Assembly (NCBI GenBank): GCA_012520575.1
Contig: JAAYOB010000023.1
Span: forward strand, 68,403-132,402
From: Candidatus Stramentimicrobium fermentans
GTDB taxonomy: Bacteria > Atribacterota > Phoenicimicrobiia > Phoenicimicrobiales > Stramentimicrobiaceae
Length of the DNA stretch: 64,000 nucleotides
Direction: 5' to 3'
The first letter of the stretch is position 1, and every line of letters starts with the position of its first letter. The position numbers and the translations under genes were made by a program. Positions 8,211 to 17,199 of the stretch are shown piece by piece. The notes under the pieces are model-generated. The model saw only the letters and a list, made by a program, of their open reading frames with translations. It made no database searches and was not told the origin of the DNA.

Positions 8211-9185
8211 TTAACCGGCTTTCTTGCCAAAATTTTGAGAAATTAATTTTCGAAAATCCAGCCAAACATCCGCTAATCCCATCCAAGCAACCACCAGAGA
8301 GAGTGAGGGTTGTATAAAGACAAGAATACAGATTGCCCAGAAGAAAAAAGGTTTAATCTTATAATATTGTATAAGATAAGCTATTAGAGCTAAACCGGTT
8401 ATCAGGAATATTATTGAGAACAATATCTGAATATTAACCCCAATTCTTTGCAGAACCGGGATATTGAAGCGGGTGTTAATAATGAGTAAAGATATCCCCG
8501 CCAGATAGCTCCAAAAAAAGGATTGTCCCACTCTCCACTCCCGAAATGGGATAAAAGGTGCTAAGGTATATCCAAATCTTTTCAGTATTTTCCCCGATAC
8601 CCAATAATTGATTATAGTATCGAATGCAGAAGCAAGCACTAACATCGCCGGAAAAGCAATTCTGAGTAATTCTAAAGACTGTAACAGAGAATTTTTTAAA
8701 GTTTCCAACTGTTCGGGGTCAAAACCCATATTCCGGTAAAAAGACAAGCTTTGATTAATACTCTGGTCAATTTGATCTACACCGAGTAAAAGCGGATTGA
8801 CCCCCACTAGCCATAGCCCTAGAAACATCAGTAATATTTTAGATGCGAAAGAAGTAATGCTCCCTATCAAAAGTATTTCCCATACTGACAGCTTTTTTTT
8901 AATTGTGACCCCTAAGGCTATTCCTAATAATCCAAAACCAAATACAGCGATTAAGCCTTGAAAGGGTCCCGCTAATAAGGTCACCATTATAAAAGAAACG
9001 AACAGTGCCAGTAGGGCTATTTTAATATCATGGCGCAAGCATAAGATTATCAGTGGCAAAGGGCATAGAAAACTGATCAGGGTACCTAATAAAGGAATAT
9101 AGAGACTGGCCAGGAATAATAATGCTGTAATTGCCGAAAGAAAAGCTCCTTCTACAATTGATTTTGTCGGCATACGTTCTTTCAA
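8211..9185 (-). CDS. DUF2232 (YybS-like) membrane protein
   Basis: A polytopic inner-membrane protein of unknown function. I count about seven to eight hydrophobic segments in 324 residues, beginning right after the N-terminus (AFLSAITALLFLASLYIPLL). Sequence style and position between rpsR and rplI-dnaB match the YybS/DUF2232 family, which sits in this place in Firmicutes. Members resemble the membrane components of energy-coupling transporters, but no substrate can be inferred. The start could be TTG at 9185, preceded by AAAGGA at a long spacing, or ATG at 9173, which lacks a good ribosome binding site. Confidence 0.75.
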   Translation of the reverse strand: MKERMPTKSIVEGAFLSAITALLFLASLYIPLLGTLISFLCPLPLIILCLRHDIKIALLALFVSFIMVTLLAGPFQGLIAVFGFGLLGIALGVTIKKKLSVWEILLIGSITSFASKILLMFLGLWLVGVNPLLLGVDQIDQSINQSLSFYRNMGFDPEQLETLKNSLLQSLELLRIAFPAMLVLASAFDTIINYWVSGKILKRFGYTLAPFIPFREWRVGQSFFWSYLAGISLLIINTRFNIPVLQRIGVNIQILFSIIFLITGLALIAYLIQYYKIKPFFFWAICILVFIQPSLSLVVAWMGLADVWLDFRKLISQNFGKKAG

Positions 9186-9352
9186 TAAAATAACAATCCT
9201 TTCTTTTTTCCTTTGCAGGCAGCCTAATTATTACTTTCCATAATATAATAATTACTCTATGAGCGCCTTAAAATAGCATTCTTATCTGTTTCAGCGGAAA
9301 ACGGTTAAAGATACCATTTGGCTAGTTATTTCTTATATTAAAAAAAATAGAA

Positions 9353-9586
9353 CTATCTGACAAAGGGCAGCAAGGCAGCCTCTCTCGCTCTTTTTATAGC
9401 TACCGCAAGAGATCTTTGGTGTTTAGCACATGTCCCGGTAACTCTACGAGGTAAAATCTTCCCATTGTCGCTTATAAAGCGATTTACAAGTTCTACATCC
9501 TTATAATCTGCTACCTTTTTTTCAGCACAAAAATAACAAACTTTTTTTCTTACTCGAAATCCTTTGTAACTACTTCTCCTAATCAT
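9353..9586 (-). CDS. rpsR: 30S ribosomal protein S18
   Basis: Small-subunit platform protein that pairs with S6. The 77 residues include the core [21 protein letters not shown] and the [20 protein letters not shown]-terminal helix. Cysteines CYFC near residue 18 plus TCAKH near 53 form the zinc-binding set typical of C+ type S18. Follows rpsF by 77 bases. The single-stranded DNA-binding protein gene that usually separates rpsF and rpsR is not here. Confidence 0.96.
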   Translation of the reverse strand: MIRRSSYKGFRVRKKVCYFCAEKKVADYKDVELVNRFISDNGKILPRRVTGTCAKHQRSLAVAIKRAREAALLPFVR

Positions 9587-9663
9587 TAACTATTTCCTTC
9601 CTATTTCCCATATCGCTATTGCACTTCGTAGAAACACAAATCTACCTTTATTGAAATACTGAC

Positions 9664-10008
9664 TTATTCTTCTTCTTTCTTTTCTTCTTCTTTTGCTGAT
9701 TTTTCCTGTGGCACAGTGAATTTTTCTGAGCCGATAATCAAAAGATATCTAATTATTTTCTCTTCAAATTTAATGCTGCTTTCTAAATTAGCTATACTTC
9801 CCGGTTCAAGATTAAAATAAACAATGACATAAATGGCTTCTTGAAATTTCTTAATCGGGTAGGCTAGTTTTCTTTTTCCCCACTGGTCTGTCTTAACTAC
9901 TTTTCCTTGATTGGCAGTTATAGTGTTGCGGATTTTGTCCAGTAAAGTCGTCTTATCCTCATCTGGCAGGTTTGGGTCAAAGAGAATCATCAATTCGTAA
10001 TTACGCAT
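9664..10008 (-). CDS. rpsF: 30S ribosomal protein S6
   Basis: Binds the central domain of 16S rRNA with S18. Starts MRNYELMILFDPNLPDEDK, has the usual WGKRKLAYPIKKFQEAIYVI segment near residue 45, and ends in a Glu/Lys-rich tail (114 residues in all). The ATG at 10008 has a perfect AGAAGGAGGTGA ribosome binding site. First gene after the strong promoter at 10081-10109, so it likely leads the rpsF-rpsR-DUF2232-rplI-dnaB operon. Confidence 0.96.
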   Translation of the reverse strand: MRNYELMILFDPNLPDEDKTTLLDKIRNTITANQGKVVKTDQWGKRKLAYPIKKFQEAIYVIVYFNLEPGSIANLESSIKFEEKIIRYLLIIGSEKFTVPQEKSAKEEEKKEEE

Positions 10009-10080
10009 GTGGTCACCTCCTTCTGGTCATAATGGCCCCTATTCTTTTTATCCGATAGGAGCAAGGAAAAATGTTTTATC

Positions 10081-10109
10081 ATTATAACATTGTCTATTTT
10101 AGATGGCAA
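10081..10109 (-). promoter_or_regulatory. Sigma-70 promoter of the rpsF operon
   Basis: On the minus strand, -35 TTGCCA (complement of 10104-10109) and -10 TATAAT (complement of 10081-10086) are separated by exactly 17 bases. The -10 box lies about 70 bases before the rpsF start codon. No protein gene lies between, and the spacing and near-consensus boxes make this one of the two clearest promoters in the window. Confidence 0.8.
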
Positions 10110-10233
10110 CATTAAAATATGACTTTTCTTAATATTATTTGGTATAGTATTGCTGTAAAAAAGGTGGATTGATACAGTTCTTTAGCATGAAGAATCTTGA
10201 ATTTATCCAGTCTATTCTTTTGGAGGGGGTTTT

Positions 10234-10251
10234 AAGGGGCATACGCCCCTT
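10234..10251. other. Perfect GC-rich hairpin upstream of the rpsF promoter
   Basis: AAGGGGC (10234-10240) and GCCCCTT (10245-10251) form a seven-pair stem with a four-base loop, just after the DUF951 stop codon. Neither strand has a long T-run next to it, so it is a weak terminator candidate for the gene at 10267-10455. Confidence 0.45.
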
Positions 10252-10266
10252 GGTGGGCCGGATTTA

Positions 10267-10455
10267 TTAATCTTTTTTTATGATAAGTTTTATGTTTCTT
10301 TCCACCTTTACTCTGGGCACCAATACCTTCCTGCCACAACAAAGGCATCTCAGCCCTATATCTATTCCTGTTCTGCTTATCTCCCAATGGTATCCTCCAC
10401 AAGGATGCTTTTTTTTCAGTTTTACTATATCTCCCACCCTTAAATCAAGCGGCAT
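10267..10455 (-). CDS. DUF951 small zinc-ribbon-like protein
   Basis: A 62-residue protein of the DUF951 family, unknown function. It begins MPLDLRVGDIVKLKKKHPCG, contains the conserved HPCGGYHWEISRTGIDIGLRC segment split as HPCGG and LRCLCCGR, and ends in a basic stretch. The four cysteines (C19 and the CLCC group near 37-40) suggest a metal-binding fold, perhaps RNA-related; that is inference. Family members usually lie just upstream of rpsF, as here. It follows the M16 peptidase gene by 18 bases, so the two are probably co-transcribed. Confidence 0.85.
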   Translation of the reverse strand: MPLDLRVGDIVKLKKKHPCGGYHWEISRTGIDIGLRCLCCGRKVLVPRVKVERNIKLIIKKD

Positions 10456-10473
10456 TATCTTATCCCCCTCGCT

Positions 10474-11757
10474 CTATATTTCTAAAACGGGGAGCAAACT
10501 TTGCCGACTGACTTTGAGGTCAGCAGGAGAAAAGACTACCAACTTAAGCTTCTGATTTTGGAATATGTCCTGAGCTAACCTGCTCAGGTCTTCTAATTTC
10601 ACTCTCTCTATTTGAGCAATAATCTCATTAACACTATATTTTTTATTGTATAACAGTGCGTAACTGCACAGGCGGAAGGCAAAGCTCATGGTATTTTCTA
10701 ACCCCATCAGGACACTTCCTTTGTACATTTCTTTGGCTATCTTTAATTCAGCGGCAGTAACCCCTGTCTCTTTAATATTTTTTAATTCCTGCAATATCTT
10801 GCGGATACTATGAACCAGTTTATCAGCTATCACACCGGCATAGATATTAAATGAACCGGTTTTATCAAAATATTGGAGGTAGGAATGGATATCATAAGCC
10901 AACCCTTCTTTAACCCGCACTCCTTGAAACAAACGAGAGCTTAACCCTCCACCTAAAATTATATTCAATAAATCTAAAGCGAATTTGTGGTGATGAAACC
11001 GAGGAATGGCTTCAAAACCAAAACATAGATGGGCTTGGCTGACCCTTTGGGGCAGCAGTTTTAATTCCGGTGCTGAATTTTTAGTCTGTTCAAAGGGCAA
11101 GACCGGACCGGATACACCTTTTTGAACAATAAGAGGGAATTTATCCAGCATACTATTTATTTCTTCGGGAGAGATATTACCGGTAATGCTGATAACTATA
11201 TTCTGAGACTGATACCTTTCTTGAAAATATCTTAATAATGAGTCCCGGTTAATACTCTGTACTGTTTTTTTCTCTCCTAAGACATCTTGTCCCAATACTG
11301 TATCTTTCCACATCAGCTTATTAATTAAAAAAACGATCCAATCTTCCGGTATATCCCGGTATTTATTAATCTCTTCCAAAATTACATTCTTTTCCTGCTT
11401 GATATCCTCTTCTCTGAAGAGTGAGTTATTCAGAATATCAGTGAGCACTTCAAAAGCAGCAACAAATTTTTTCTGTGGTACCTTGCTATATAGAAAGGTG
11501 CACTCCTCCGAAGTAGAGGCATTTATCTCCCCGCCCAACTGCTCTATGGCTTGCGATATGGCTAAAGTATCCGGTCTGTTTTGAGTGCCTTTAAAGAGCA
11601 TATGTTCTATGAAATGGGAGATACCCTGCTCTTTTTTTGATTCATAGATGGAACCGGCTTTGATTCCTATTACCATAGAAACGGATTGCATGTACGGCAT
11701 CATGCCGGATATTACTCTAAGATTATCATCCGTGTTTGTGGTTGTAATGCTATCCAT
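10474..11757 (-). CDS. M16-family zinc peptidase (processing-peptidase-like)
   Basis: Insulinase-type metallopeptidase. The inverted zinc motif HFIEH lies near residue 47 in GISHFIEHMLFKGTQ, with the third ligand expected in the EECTFLYSKV to ILEEINKYRD region (glutamates near 125-130). The C-terminal M16 repeat (residues 180-400) contains LGGGLSSRLFQGVRVKEGLAY, split here as LGGGLSSRLFQ and REGLAY-like KEGLAY, typical of the substrate-binding R/Y pair. Length 427 fits the single-unit bacterial YmxG/PqqL-small type. No signal peptide, so cytoplasmic. Between mreC and DUF951, spaced 26 and 18 bases, suggesting an operon. Confidence 0.9.
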   Translation of the reverse strand: MDSITTTNTDDNLRVISGMMPYMQSVSMVIGIKAGSIYESKKEQGISHFIEHMLFKGTQNRPDTLAISQAIEQLGGEINASTSEECTFLYSKVPQKKFVAAFEVLTDILNNSLFREEDIKQEKNVILEEINKYRDIPEDWIVFLINKLMWKDTVLGQDVLGEKKTVQSINRDSLLRYFQERYQSQNIVISITGNISPEEINSMLDKFPLIVQKGVSGPVLPFEQTKNSAPELKLLPQRVSQAHLCFGFEAIPRFHHHKFALDLLNIILGGGLSSRLFQGVRVKEGLAYDIHSYLQYFDKTGSFNIYAGVIADKLVHSIRKILQELKNIKETGVTAAELKIAKEMYKGSVLMGLENTMSFAFRLCSYALLYNKKYSVNEIIAQIERVKLEDLSRLAQDIFQNQKLKLVVFSPADLKVSRQSLLPVLEI

Positions 11758-11782
11758 ACTTTAAAATATAACCTTTATTTTT

Positions 11783-12628
11783 TTATTCATTACCCTGAGG
11801 CTGTTTGACTACATAAACCTCTTCTAATCTATTGAAGTCAACTTCAGGTTTAATTAATATTTTTTGAAAAAGTTCATGCTTTTCTTTTCTAATAGCCACT
11901 ACCCGGCCAACAATGATACCTTTGGGGATTGAGCTGCCCATGCCGGAGGTAACTATAATATCACCAATCTGAACATCTGCATCATGGGCAATATAATCAA
12001 GATAGGAATAGAAACCTTCAACTCCTCCTTTTATTACGCCCACCTCTCTGCTTCTTTGTACTAAGGCTCCCACGGAACACCCCTGGTCCAGTAATAAAAT
12101 CGCTTCTGAGGTATGGTGTTCTACCTCTATAATCTTACCCACCAACCCTCTATGGGTAGCAACTCCCATATCGACCTCCACTCCATCCTTGCTCCCTAAA
12201 TCAATAATTACACTGTGGAACCAATTGCTCGGTTCCCGGCCAATTACCTGAGCAGAGATCATCTCATAATTATAGTACTCTTTGAATTGTATCATCTTCT
12301 CTATCTGCTCATAAGAGGCTAATTTCTCTTTCAGTAAGGCATTCTCTCTTGACAGCTCGCGGTTTTCTTGTTGTAATTGGGTATTTTTTTGTTGTATTAC
12401 TTCAGTTTCTGTAAATACTTGGTAATATTTAGTAAGCAAGTTTACCGTATTATGAACCATCTGATTAAACGGCTTTAAGATTATAAAGCCTGTATTCTTT
12501 AATAAGCCGAAAATTCCTTTACCATGGTAATCCACAGTCATAATTAAAACCGACAACAAAGTAAGACATAAGAACAGGATGAATACTTTACTTTCTTTAG
12601 ATAACCTCTTCCAAAAAAACATTTCCAT
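11783..12628 (-). CDS. mreC: Rod shape-determining protein MreC
   Basis: Scaffold of the elongation machinery, anchored in the inner membrane and extending outside. One transmembrane helix (about residues 12-32, VFILFLCLTLLSVLIMTV) is followed by a coiled coil rich in Gln/Glu (about 70-110) and the two beta-barrel MreC domains (IGREPSNWFHSVIIDLGSKD near 130 and GVATHRGLVGKI near 155). Length 281 is normal. Lies 100 bases downstream of mreB. mreD, the usual next gene, is not present; an M16 peptidase follows instead. Confidence 0.94.
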   Translation of the reverse strand: MEMFFWKRLSKESKVFILFLCLTLLSVLIMTVDYHGKGIFGLLKNTGFIILKPFNQMVHNTVNLLTKYYQVFTETEVIQQKNTQLQQENRELSRENALLKEKLASYEQIEKMIQFKEYYNYEMISAQVIGREPSNWFHSVIIDLGSKDGVEVDMGVATHRGLVGKIIEVEHHTSEAILLLDQGCSVGALVQRSREVGVIKGGVEGFYSYLDYIAHDADVQIGDIIVTSGMGSSIPKGIIVGRVVAIRKEKHELFQKILIKPEVDFNRLEEVYVVKQPQGNE

Positions 12629-12727
12629 CTATCCTCTTTTCCAACAATACAAATTCAGGTTCTTATTATGGCGAGCGGGTTATTAAAAAGATAAGATATG
12701 CTCTGTAATTATTTGCCTTGGTTAGCA

Positions 12728-13792
12728 TCATCTGCTCCGAGCAGTTTTTACAAGTACACTGCTGTATTTACTAAAATTCTCTAATGCTTCTCCTGTTCCT
12801 TTTACAGCACAATAGAGCGGCTCCCTGGATATAAAAACAGGTATTTGGATCTGTTCTTGCAGTATCTTATCTAAATCAGCTAACAGGGAACCACCCCCGG
12901 TCATGATTAATCCCTTATTGATAATGTCAGAGACTAACTCTGGAGGAGTTCTTTCTAAAGCCGTTTTCACCGTACTGGCTATTATCTCAACTGAACCATA
13001 AAGGGCATCTTTTAATTGTTCTTTGCTAAGCTTTATAATAACAGGTAGGCCGCTGATACGATCACGGCCTCTTACTTCGAAATAATCTTCTTTATTATGT
13101 TCCCGGTTATTATTCTTGCAGAGTTCTATTTTTAAATCTTCTGCAGTTAATTCCCCAATATAGAGACCATGGGTTTCTTTAATATATTTGGCTATCTGCT
13201 GATTAAGGTGATCTCCGGCAACCTTAGTAATACCGTTAACCACGATTCCTCCTAAGGAAATAACCGCTACTTCGGAGGTACCTCCGCCAATATCAAGAAC
13301 AAAGTTTCCCATTGGTTCAAAAATGGGTAATCCTGCACCAATAGCGGCAGCAACCGGTTCCTCAATTAGAAATACACTTCGGGCACCACATTCATAAGCT
13401 ACTTCTGATACTGCCCTTTTTTCCACTTCAGTAACGCCAGTGGGAACACAGATAGTTATGGTGGGCCTAATAAATTTATATCGAGTAAAAATTTTTTTAA
13501 TAAAATAGCGCAGCATTCCGGCTGTTGCTTCAAAATCGGCAATTACACCGTATTGCAAAGGACGAATGGTGTAAATACCTTTTGGTGTTCTCCCTATCAT
13601 AGCCTTGGCTTTTAAGCCCACTTCCAAGATACGATTACTATTTCTTTGACAAGCCACTACGGAAGGCTCTTCCAGGATAATCCCTTTCCCCTTGACATAT
13701 ATCAAGGTAGCACTGGTACCTAAATCGATACCTATATTTCGAGAAAGAGTAAAGGGGAAAGAAAGGTTAATTCGGCTCAAATCTTTTCCCAT
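12728..13792 (-). CDS. mreB: Rod shape-determining protein MreB (actin-like)
   Basis: Cytoplasmic actin homologue that organises lateral wall synthesis. The phosphate-1 loop NIGIDLGTSATLIYVKGKGI at residues 19-38 and the phosphate-2 loop NFVLDIGGGTSEVAVISLGG near 165 are intact, as is the adenosine motif LIMTGGGSLL near 295. Length 354 is typical. The N-terminus has a hydrophobic stretch (LSFPFTLSR) that could form the membrane-binding segment. Followed by mreC 99 bases downstream. A second actin-like paralogue (Mbl) was not seen in this window. Confidence 0.95.
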   Translation of the reverse strand: MGKDLSRINLSFPFTLSRNIGIDLGTSATLIYVKGKGIILEEPSVVACQRNSNRILEVGLKAKAMIGRTPKGIYTIRPLQYGVIADFEATAGMLRYFIKKIFTRYKFIRPTITICVPTGVTEVEKRAVSEVAYECGARSVFLIEEPVAAAIGAGLPIFEPMGNFVLDIGGGTSEVAVISLGGIVVNGITKVAGDHLNQQIAKYIKETHGLYIGELTAEDLKIELCKNNNREHNKEDYFEVRGRDRISGLPVIIKLSKEQLKDALYGSVEIIASTVKTALERTPPELVSDIINKGLIMTGGGSLLADLDKILQEQIQIPVFISREPLYCAVKGTGEALENFSKYSSVLVKTARSR

Positions 13793-13947
13793 TATAAAAA
13801 ATTCCTTTTTGTTTTTAAACCAAACATCGCTTCAGTACAAGCAACTGTTTCCTTAAAGATAGCTAATTGGGCGGTATTGCTAAACATTTATCACATCTTT
13901 AAAATAATAATAGCATGTTTTTTAAGAATTAAGAAAATATATTTCCG

Positions 13948-14472
13948 TTAAAAATACCTTTTAACTTCAAATCTTTCAATCTCTACCGTCTCTTCAGAAA
14001 AAATTCCTGCTTTTTGCTTAGCGATATCGACCTGCTTCTCTACAGTATCTACACCCTCCAGGTCAGGCAGTAAAAGACCTCTTTTAAATCCGCTGCTCAC
14101 TATAACCCCATATTTCTTGGGATTCAGCTGGCTGGTGTCTTTAACTTTTTCCGGAACAGAAAGGAGGTCTACCGAGATGCTCAACTGTGATACCTCATCC
14201 AACGTTACCGGAGAAAACCTGGGGTCATGAATTGCTGCAGATACGGCATTTTCTATAATCTCCTCTGCTGCATTGCGCTTAGTAGCCAAAGGTGTACCGA
14301 TGCATCCCCTTAATCTATCCCCTTTATGTAATGACACAAATACTCCTGCTCGGTTTTCAATTAATTCTCCAGGTAAATCATCGGGAGGGATTAACTTTTT
14401 TTTATTTGCTAAGTAATAGTTGATACTTTTACGAGCTAATTGTACCGGGTAGCTCTCTTTTCGTTGCTCCAT
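13948..14472 (-). CDS. AMMECR1-domain protein (AmmeMemoRadiSam system A-like)
   Basis: 174 residues matching the AMMECR1 domain: FVSLHKGDRLRGCIGT near residue 47 with the signature LRGCIGT, then DPRFSPVTLDEVSQLSISVDLLS, and GLLLPDLEGVDTVEKQVDIA near 135. The molecular function is unknown; in many prokaryotes the domain is linked with a MEMO-like and a radical SAM protein, neither of which is adjacent here. It lies 33 bases after hypE and may be transcribed with it, though a role in hydrogenase assembly is not established. Confidence 0.88.
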   Translation of the reverse strand: MEQRKESYPVQLARKSINYYLANKKKLIPPDDLPGELIENRAGVFVSLHKGDRLRGCIGTPLATKRNAAEEIIENAVSAAIHDPRFSPVTLDEVSQLSISVDLLSVPEKVKDTSQLNPKKYGVIVSSGFKRGLLLPDLEGVDTVEKQVDIAKQKAGIFSEETVEIERFEVKRYF

Positions 14473-14505
14473 TTTACCTCAACTCCTTCAGTATATATTA
14501 AAATT

Positions 14506-15516
14506 CTAACAGATTCTGGGAAGTTGCTCACCGCTTAGCATCCCCAGTAGTCTTTTACCGCCGATATCTGTTTTAAGGAATACCTCTGCTCTCCCACTGG
14601 CAATTACCCTGCCGATAATGGTGGCTTGCTCTCCTAATTTATTACCCCTCATCCTCCGTAATGCTTTCTCGGCAAATTGCTCCGGCAGAAAGGCGATTAA
14701 TTTGCCCTCATTGGCTAAATAGAGAGGGTCATAGCCCAGAATTTTACAGGTGTCACGGACCATAGTGTCAATAGGTATCTTCTCTTCCAACACCTCTATC
14801 TCTACTTGAGATGATTGGGCTATCTCGTTTAGGGCAGTGGCGAGCCCGCCTCGTGTGGGATCGCGTAAAACATGAATTTCTTTAGTCACGGATAGCATCT
14901 CCTGTACCAGCTCCGCCAGCGGGGCGGTATCGCTTATTACATTTTCTTCCAACTGCAGGTTTTCCCGGGAGGCCAGGATGCTGATACCATGATTTCCTAT
15001 CGGACCATTAACGATTATAACGTCATTAACCTGTGCACTACCGGGATGGATATGAACATCATTATCGATAAAGCCTATTCCGGTAGTATTGATAAAGATT
15101 CCATCAATATCACCTTTGTTGACAACTTTAGTATCTCCGGTAACTATCTCAACACCTGTTCTCCGCGATGCCTCGGCCATACTGCAGGTAATCTGTTCCA
15201 ATGTTTGCAAAGTGACCCCCTCTTCAATTAAAAAGGAGACACTGAAATACTTCGGAATAGCCCCGCACATGGCTAAATCATTTACCGTTCCATGTATAGC
15301 AAGATCTCCGATATTTCCACCATTAAAAAAAAGAGGGCTGACTGTATAAGAGTCTGTAGAGAAGGCTATTCTTTTTTTTGTCTGCGGCAATATTGCCCCA
15401 TCGTGTAATTGATTCAAAATCGAATTATTAAAATATTTTAAAAATAGGGAACGAATCAGCTGATTGGTTAATTTTCCTCCACTGCCATAGTCCAACGTAA
15501 TTATTTGGTCAGTCAT
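14506..15516 (-). CDS. hypE: Hydrogenase maturation carbamoyl dehydratase HypE
   Basis: Dehydrates the carbamoyl group handed over by HypF to a thiocyanate on its C-terminal cysteine, producing the CN ligands of the [NiFe] site. Seen features: N-terminal ITLDYGSGG, AIR-synthase-like ATP fold with EIVTGDTKVV near 130 and RDPTRGGLATALNEIA near 225, and the essential C-terminal LPRIC ending at residue 336. Length is standard. Fourth gene of the hypF-C-D-E series, separated from hypD by 352 bases of repeat-rich DNA, so it may have its own promoter. Confidence 0.97.
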   Translation of the reverse strand: MTDQIITLDYGSGGKLTNQLIRSLFLKYFNNSILNQLHDGAILPQTKKRIAFSTDSYTVSPLFFNGGNIGDLAIHGTVNDLAMCGAIPKYFSVSFLIEEGVTLQTLEQITCSMAEASRRTGVEIVTGDTKVVNKGDIDGIFINTTGIGFIDNDVHIHPGSAQVNDVIIVNGPIGNHGISILASRENLQLEENVISDTAPLAELVQEMLSVTKEIHVLRDPTRGGLATALNEIAQSSQVEIEVLEEKIPIDTMVRDTCKILGYDPLYLANEGKLIAFLPEQFAEKALRRMRGNKLGEQATIIGRVIASGRAEVFLKTDIGGKRLLGMLSGEQLPRIC

Positions 15517-15868
15517 GGTTTCTCCTTTCTTTGGAAAATATAATTTTCAGTTCATGGTTTATGGCCATTGGATTATGGTTTTCGGTTTTTGGTAAAAATG
15601 GTTAACACTTGTTGGTTTTCAGTAAAAACAATCTCATCCACTCGTACCCGCAGTATTTATTAATTAATTAGTTAATTCGTCAGTTAAAAGAATATGTTTA
15701 CAATTTCGGTTTTCGGATGCAGGATAACTAAACCATCAAAAACATACTAAACATTTCTTTATTATTTTTCTATTCGGCTTATTAAGAGTTCGTTTAATAA
15801 AGCGCAAGTTTTTTAAGTCATTTTAGGGTCTGTTCTTTAGACTGATAGCTAATAACTTAATTACGTAT
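15517..15868. repeat. Non-coding stretch with degenerate A/C-rich (T/G-rich) tandem motif
   Basis: 352 bases between hypE and hypD with no gene. From about 15540 to 15640, and again near 15700, the plus strand repeats irregular units such as ATGGTTTATGG, GGTTTTCGGT, GGTTTTCAG and GGTTTTTGG; on the minus strand these read as variants of ACCATAAACC and AAAACCGAAAACC. Units are imperfect and vary in length, so this is a simple degenerate repeat rather than a CRISPR or satellite. A short AT palindrome TTAATTAATTAGTTAA lies near 15660. Confidence 0.5.
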
Positions 15869-16957
15869 CTAGCCTTTTACTGAGCTATACTTGTAGTATG
15901 CCGCACAGACTCCCTCACCGGAGACCATACAGGCACCTATCGGATTCCCCGGTGTACAGACTTTCCGGAAAAGTGGACATTGTAAAGGCGTAATTACACC
16001 TCGCAAGACCTCTCCACACAAGCATTGTTCATTCTCTTTGGTAATCTCCGCTACTACAGAGAAATTCCGGGCATCCCACCCGGAAAATTCAGACCTTAAT
16101 GCCAACCCGCTATCTTTTACCCTTCCCATGCCCCTCCATTCGCTTTCTCTGGGGATAAAGACTTGATTTATCAAGTTGAGAGCTGTCGGATTACCCTCTT
16201 CTCTTACCGCCCTCTTGTACTTGTTTTCTACCCTCGGGTCTTTATTAATGTTCTGCATAATAAGATGATAGATGGCAATTAAAATATCAACAGGTTCAAA
16301 GCCGGCAATGACACAGGCAATCCCATAGCTGTCCGGAATAAACTGATAGGGTTTGCTGCCTATAATGGCACTGACATGTCCCGGACAGAGCATACCATCT
16401 ATTCTCGCCTCATGACTTCCCAAAAGAGCTTTTATGATAGGGGGCATGAGCTTTCCCAGGCTGAGCAGATAAAAATTATTTATATTCTTCTCTTTTGCCT
16501 CCAGCACTACACTGGCCAACAAAGGTACCGTGGTCTCAAAACCAATTCCAACCAGAATAACCTTTTTTCCCGGAAACTCCAGAGCAATATCCAGCGCTTG
16601 GCTGGGAGAATAGATAATCCTTATATCAGCCCCTATTGCCTTTTCTCTTTTCAGACTGGAGGTACTTCCCGGCACATTAATCATATCACCGAAAGTAACA
16701 ATTATAGTATTGTCCATTCGAGATAAAGCTATGATACGGTCAATATCGGAAATGGGGGTAACACATACCGGGCATCCGGGACCGGAAATTAGATGAATAT
16801 TTTCGGGCAGCAAATCTTTTATTCCGGAACGAAAAATAGATATGGTATGGGTGCCGCAAACTTCCATAAAAGTGAAACTTTCTTCAGTCAAACTACTAAT
16901 TTTAGCTATCAGGGCTTGACAGAGTTCTTTATCGCGGTACTCATCATAATATTTCAA
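15869..16957 (-). CDS. hypD: Hydrogenase maturation factor HypD
   Basis: Iron-sulfur scaffold on which, with HypC, the Fe(CN)2CO centre is assembled. All expected motifs are visible: FMEVCGTHT near residue 30, ISGPGCPVCVTP near 58, GIGFETTVPL near 135, and the C-terminal four-cysteine [4Fe-4S] region CPLFRKVCTPGNPIGACM with GEGVCAAYY near 340-355. Length 362 is usual. Its start overlaps the hypC stop by four bases (ATGA type), indicating translational coupling. Confidence 0.97.
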   Translation of the reverse strand: MKYYDEYRDKELCQALIAKISSLTEESFTFMEVCGTHTISIFRSGIKDLLPENIHLISGPGCPVCVTPISDIDRIIALSRMDNTIIVTFGDMINVPGSTSSLKREKAIGADIRIIYSPSQALDIALEFPGKKVILVGIGFETTVPLLASVVLEAKEKNINNFYLLSLGKLMPPIIKALLGSHEARIDGMLCPGHVSAIIGSKPYQFIPDSYGIACVIAGFEPVDILIAIYHLIMQNINKDPRVENKYKRAVREEGNPTALNLINQVFIPRESEWRGMGRVKDSGLALRSEFSGWDARNFSVVAEITKENEQCLCGEVLRGVITPLQCPLFRKVCTPGNPIGACMVSGEGVCAAYYKYSSVKG

Positions 16958-17169
16958 GATTCAAGCTCCTCCCAGGCTTGTTCTATCTCATTTGCTTGCT
17001 GAAAATCTACTTTAGTAATAGCATATCCGGCATGAACCAGAACATAATCACCATCTTTTACTTCCGGTAAAAGGCTAACTCTAATCAGTTTTTTTACCTT
17101 TCCCAACAAGACTTCTGCCTGCTCATTATCAATTTTTTTTATTATCTTACCCGGTATAGCTAAACACAT
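16954..17169 (-). CDS. hypC: Hydrogenase assembly chaperone HypC/HupF
   Basis: Small chaperone that carries the Fe(CN)2CO unit from HypD to the hydrogenase large subunit. 71 residues starting MCLAIPGKI with the essential Cys2, and a VHAGYAITKVD segment near 46 typical of the family. Overlaps hypD by four bases and follows hypF by 30. The likely client is MbhL (31989-33212). Confidence 0.95.
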   Translation of the reverse strand: MCLAIPGKIIKKIDNEQAEVLLGKVKKLIRVSLLPEVKDGDYVLVHAGYAITKVDFQQANEIEQAWEELES

Positions 17170-17199
17170 TTCGACAACACTTCCTCTGTAGCGATAACT

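Noticed and set aside
15540-15730. CRISPR array in the hypE-hypD gap
   Set aside because: Units are short, imperfect and irregularly spaced with no unique spacers.
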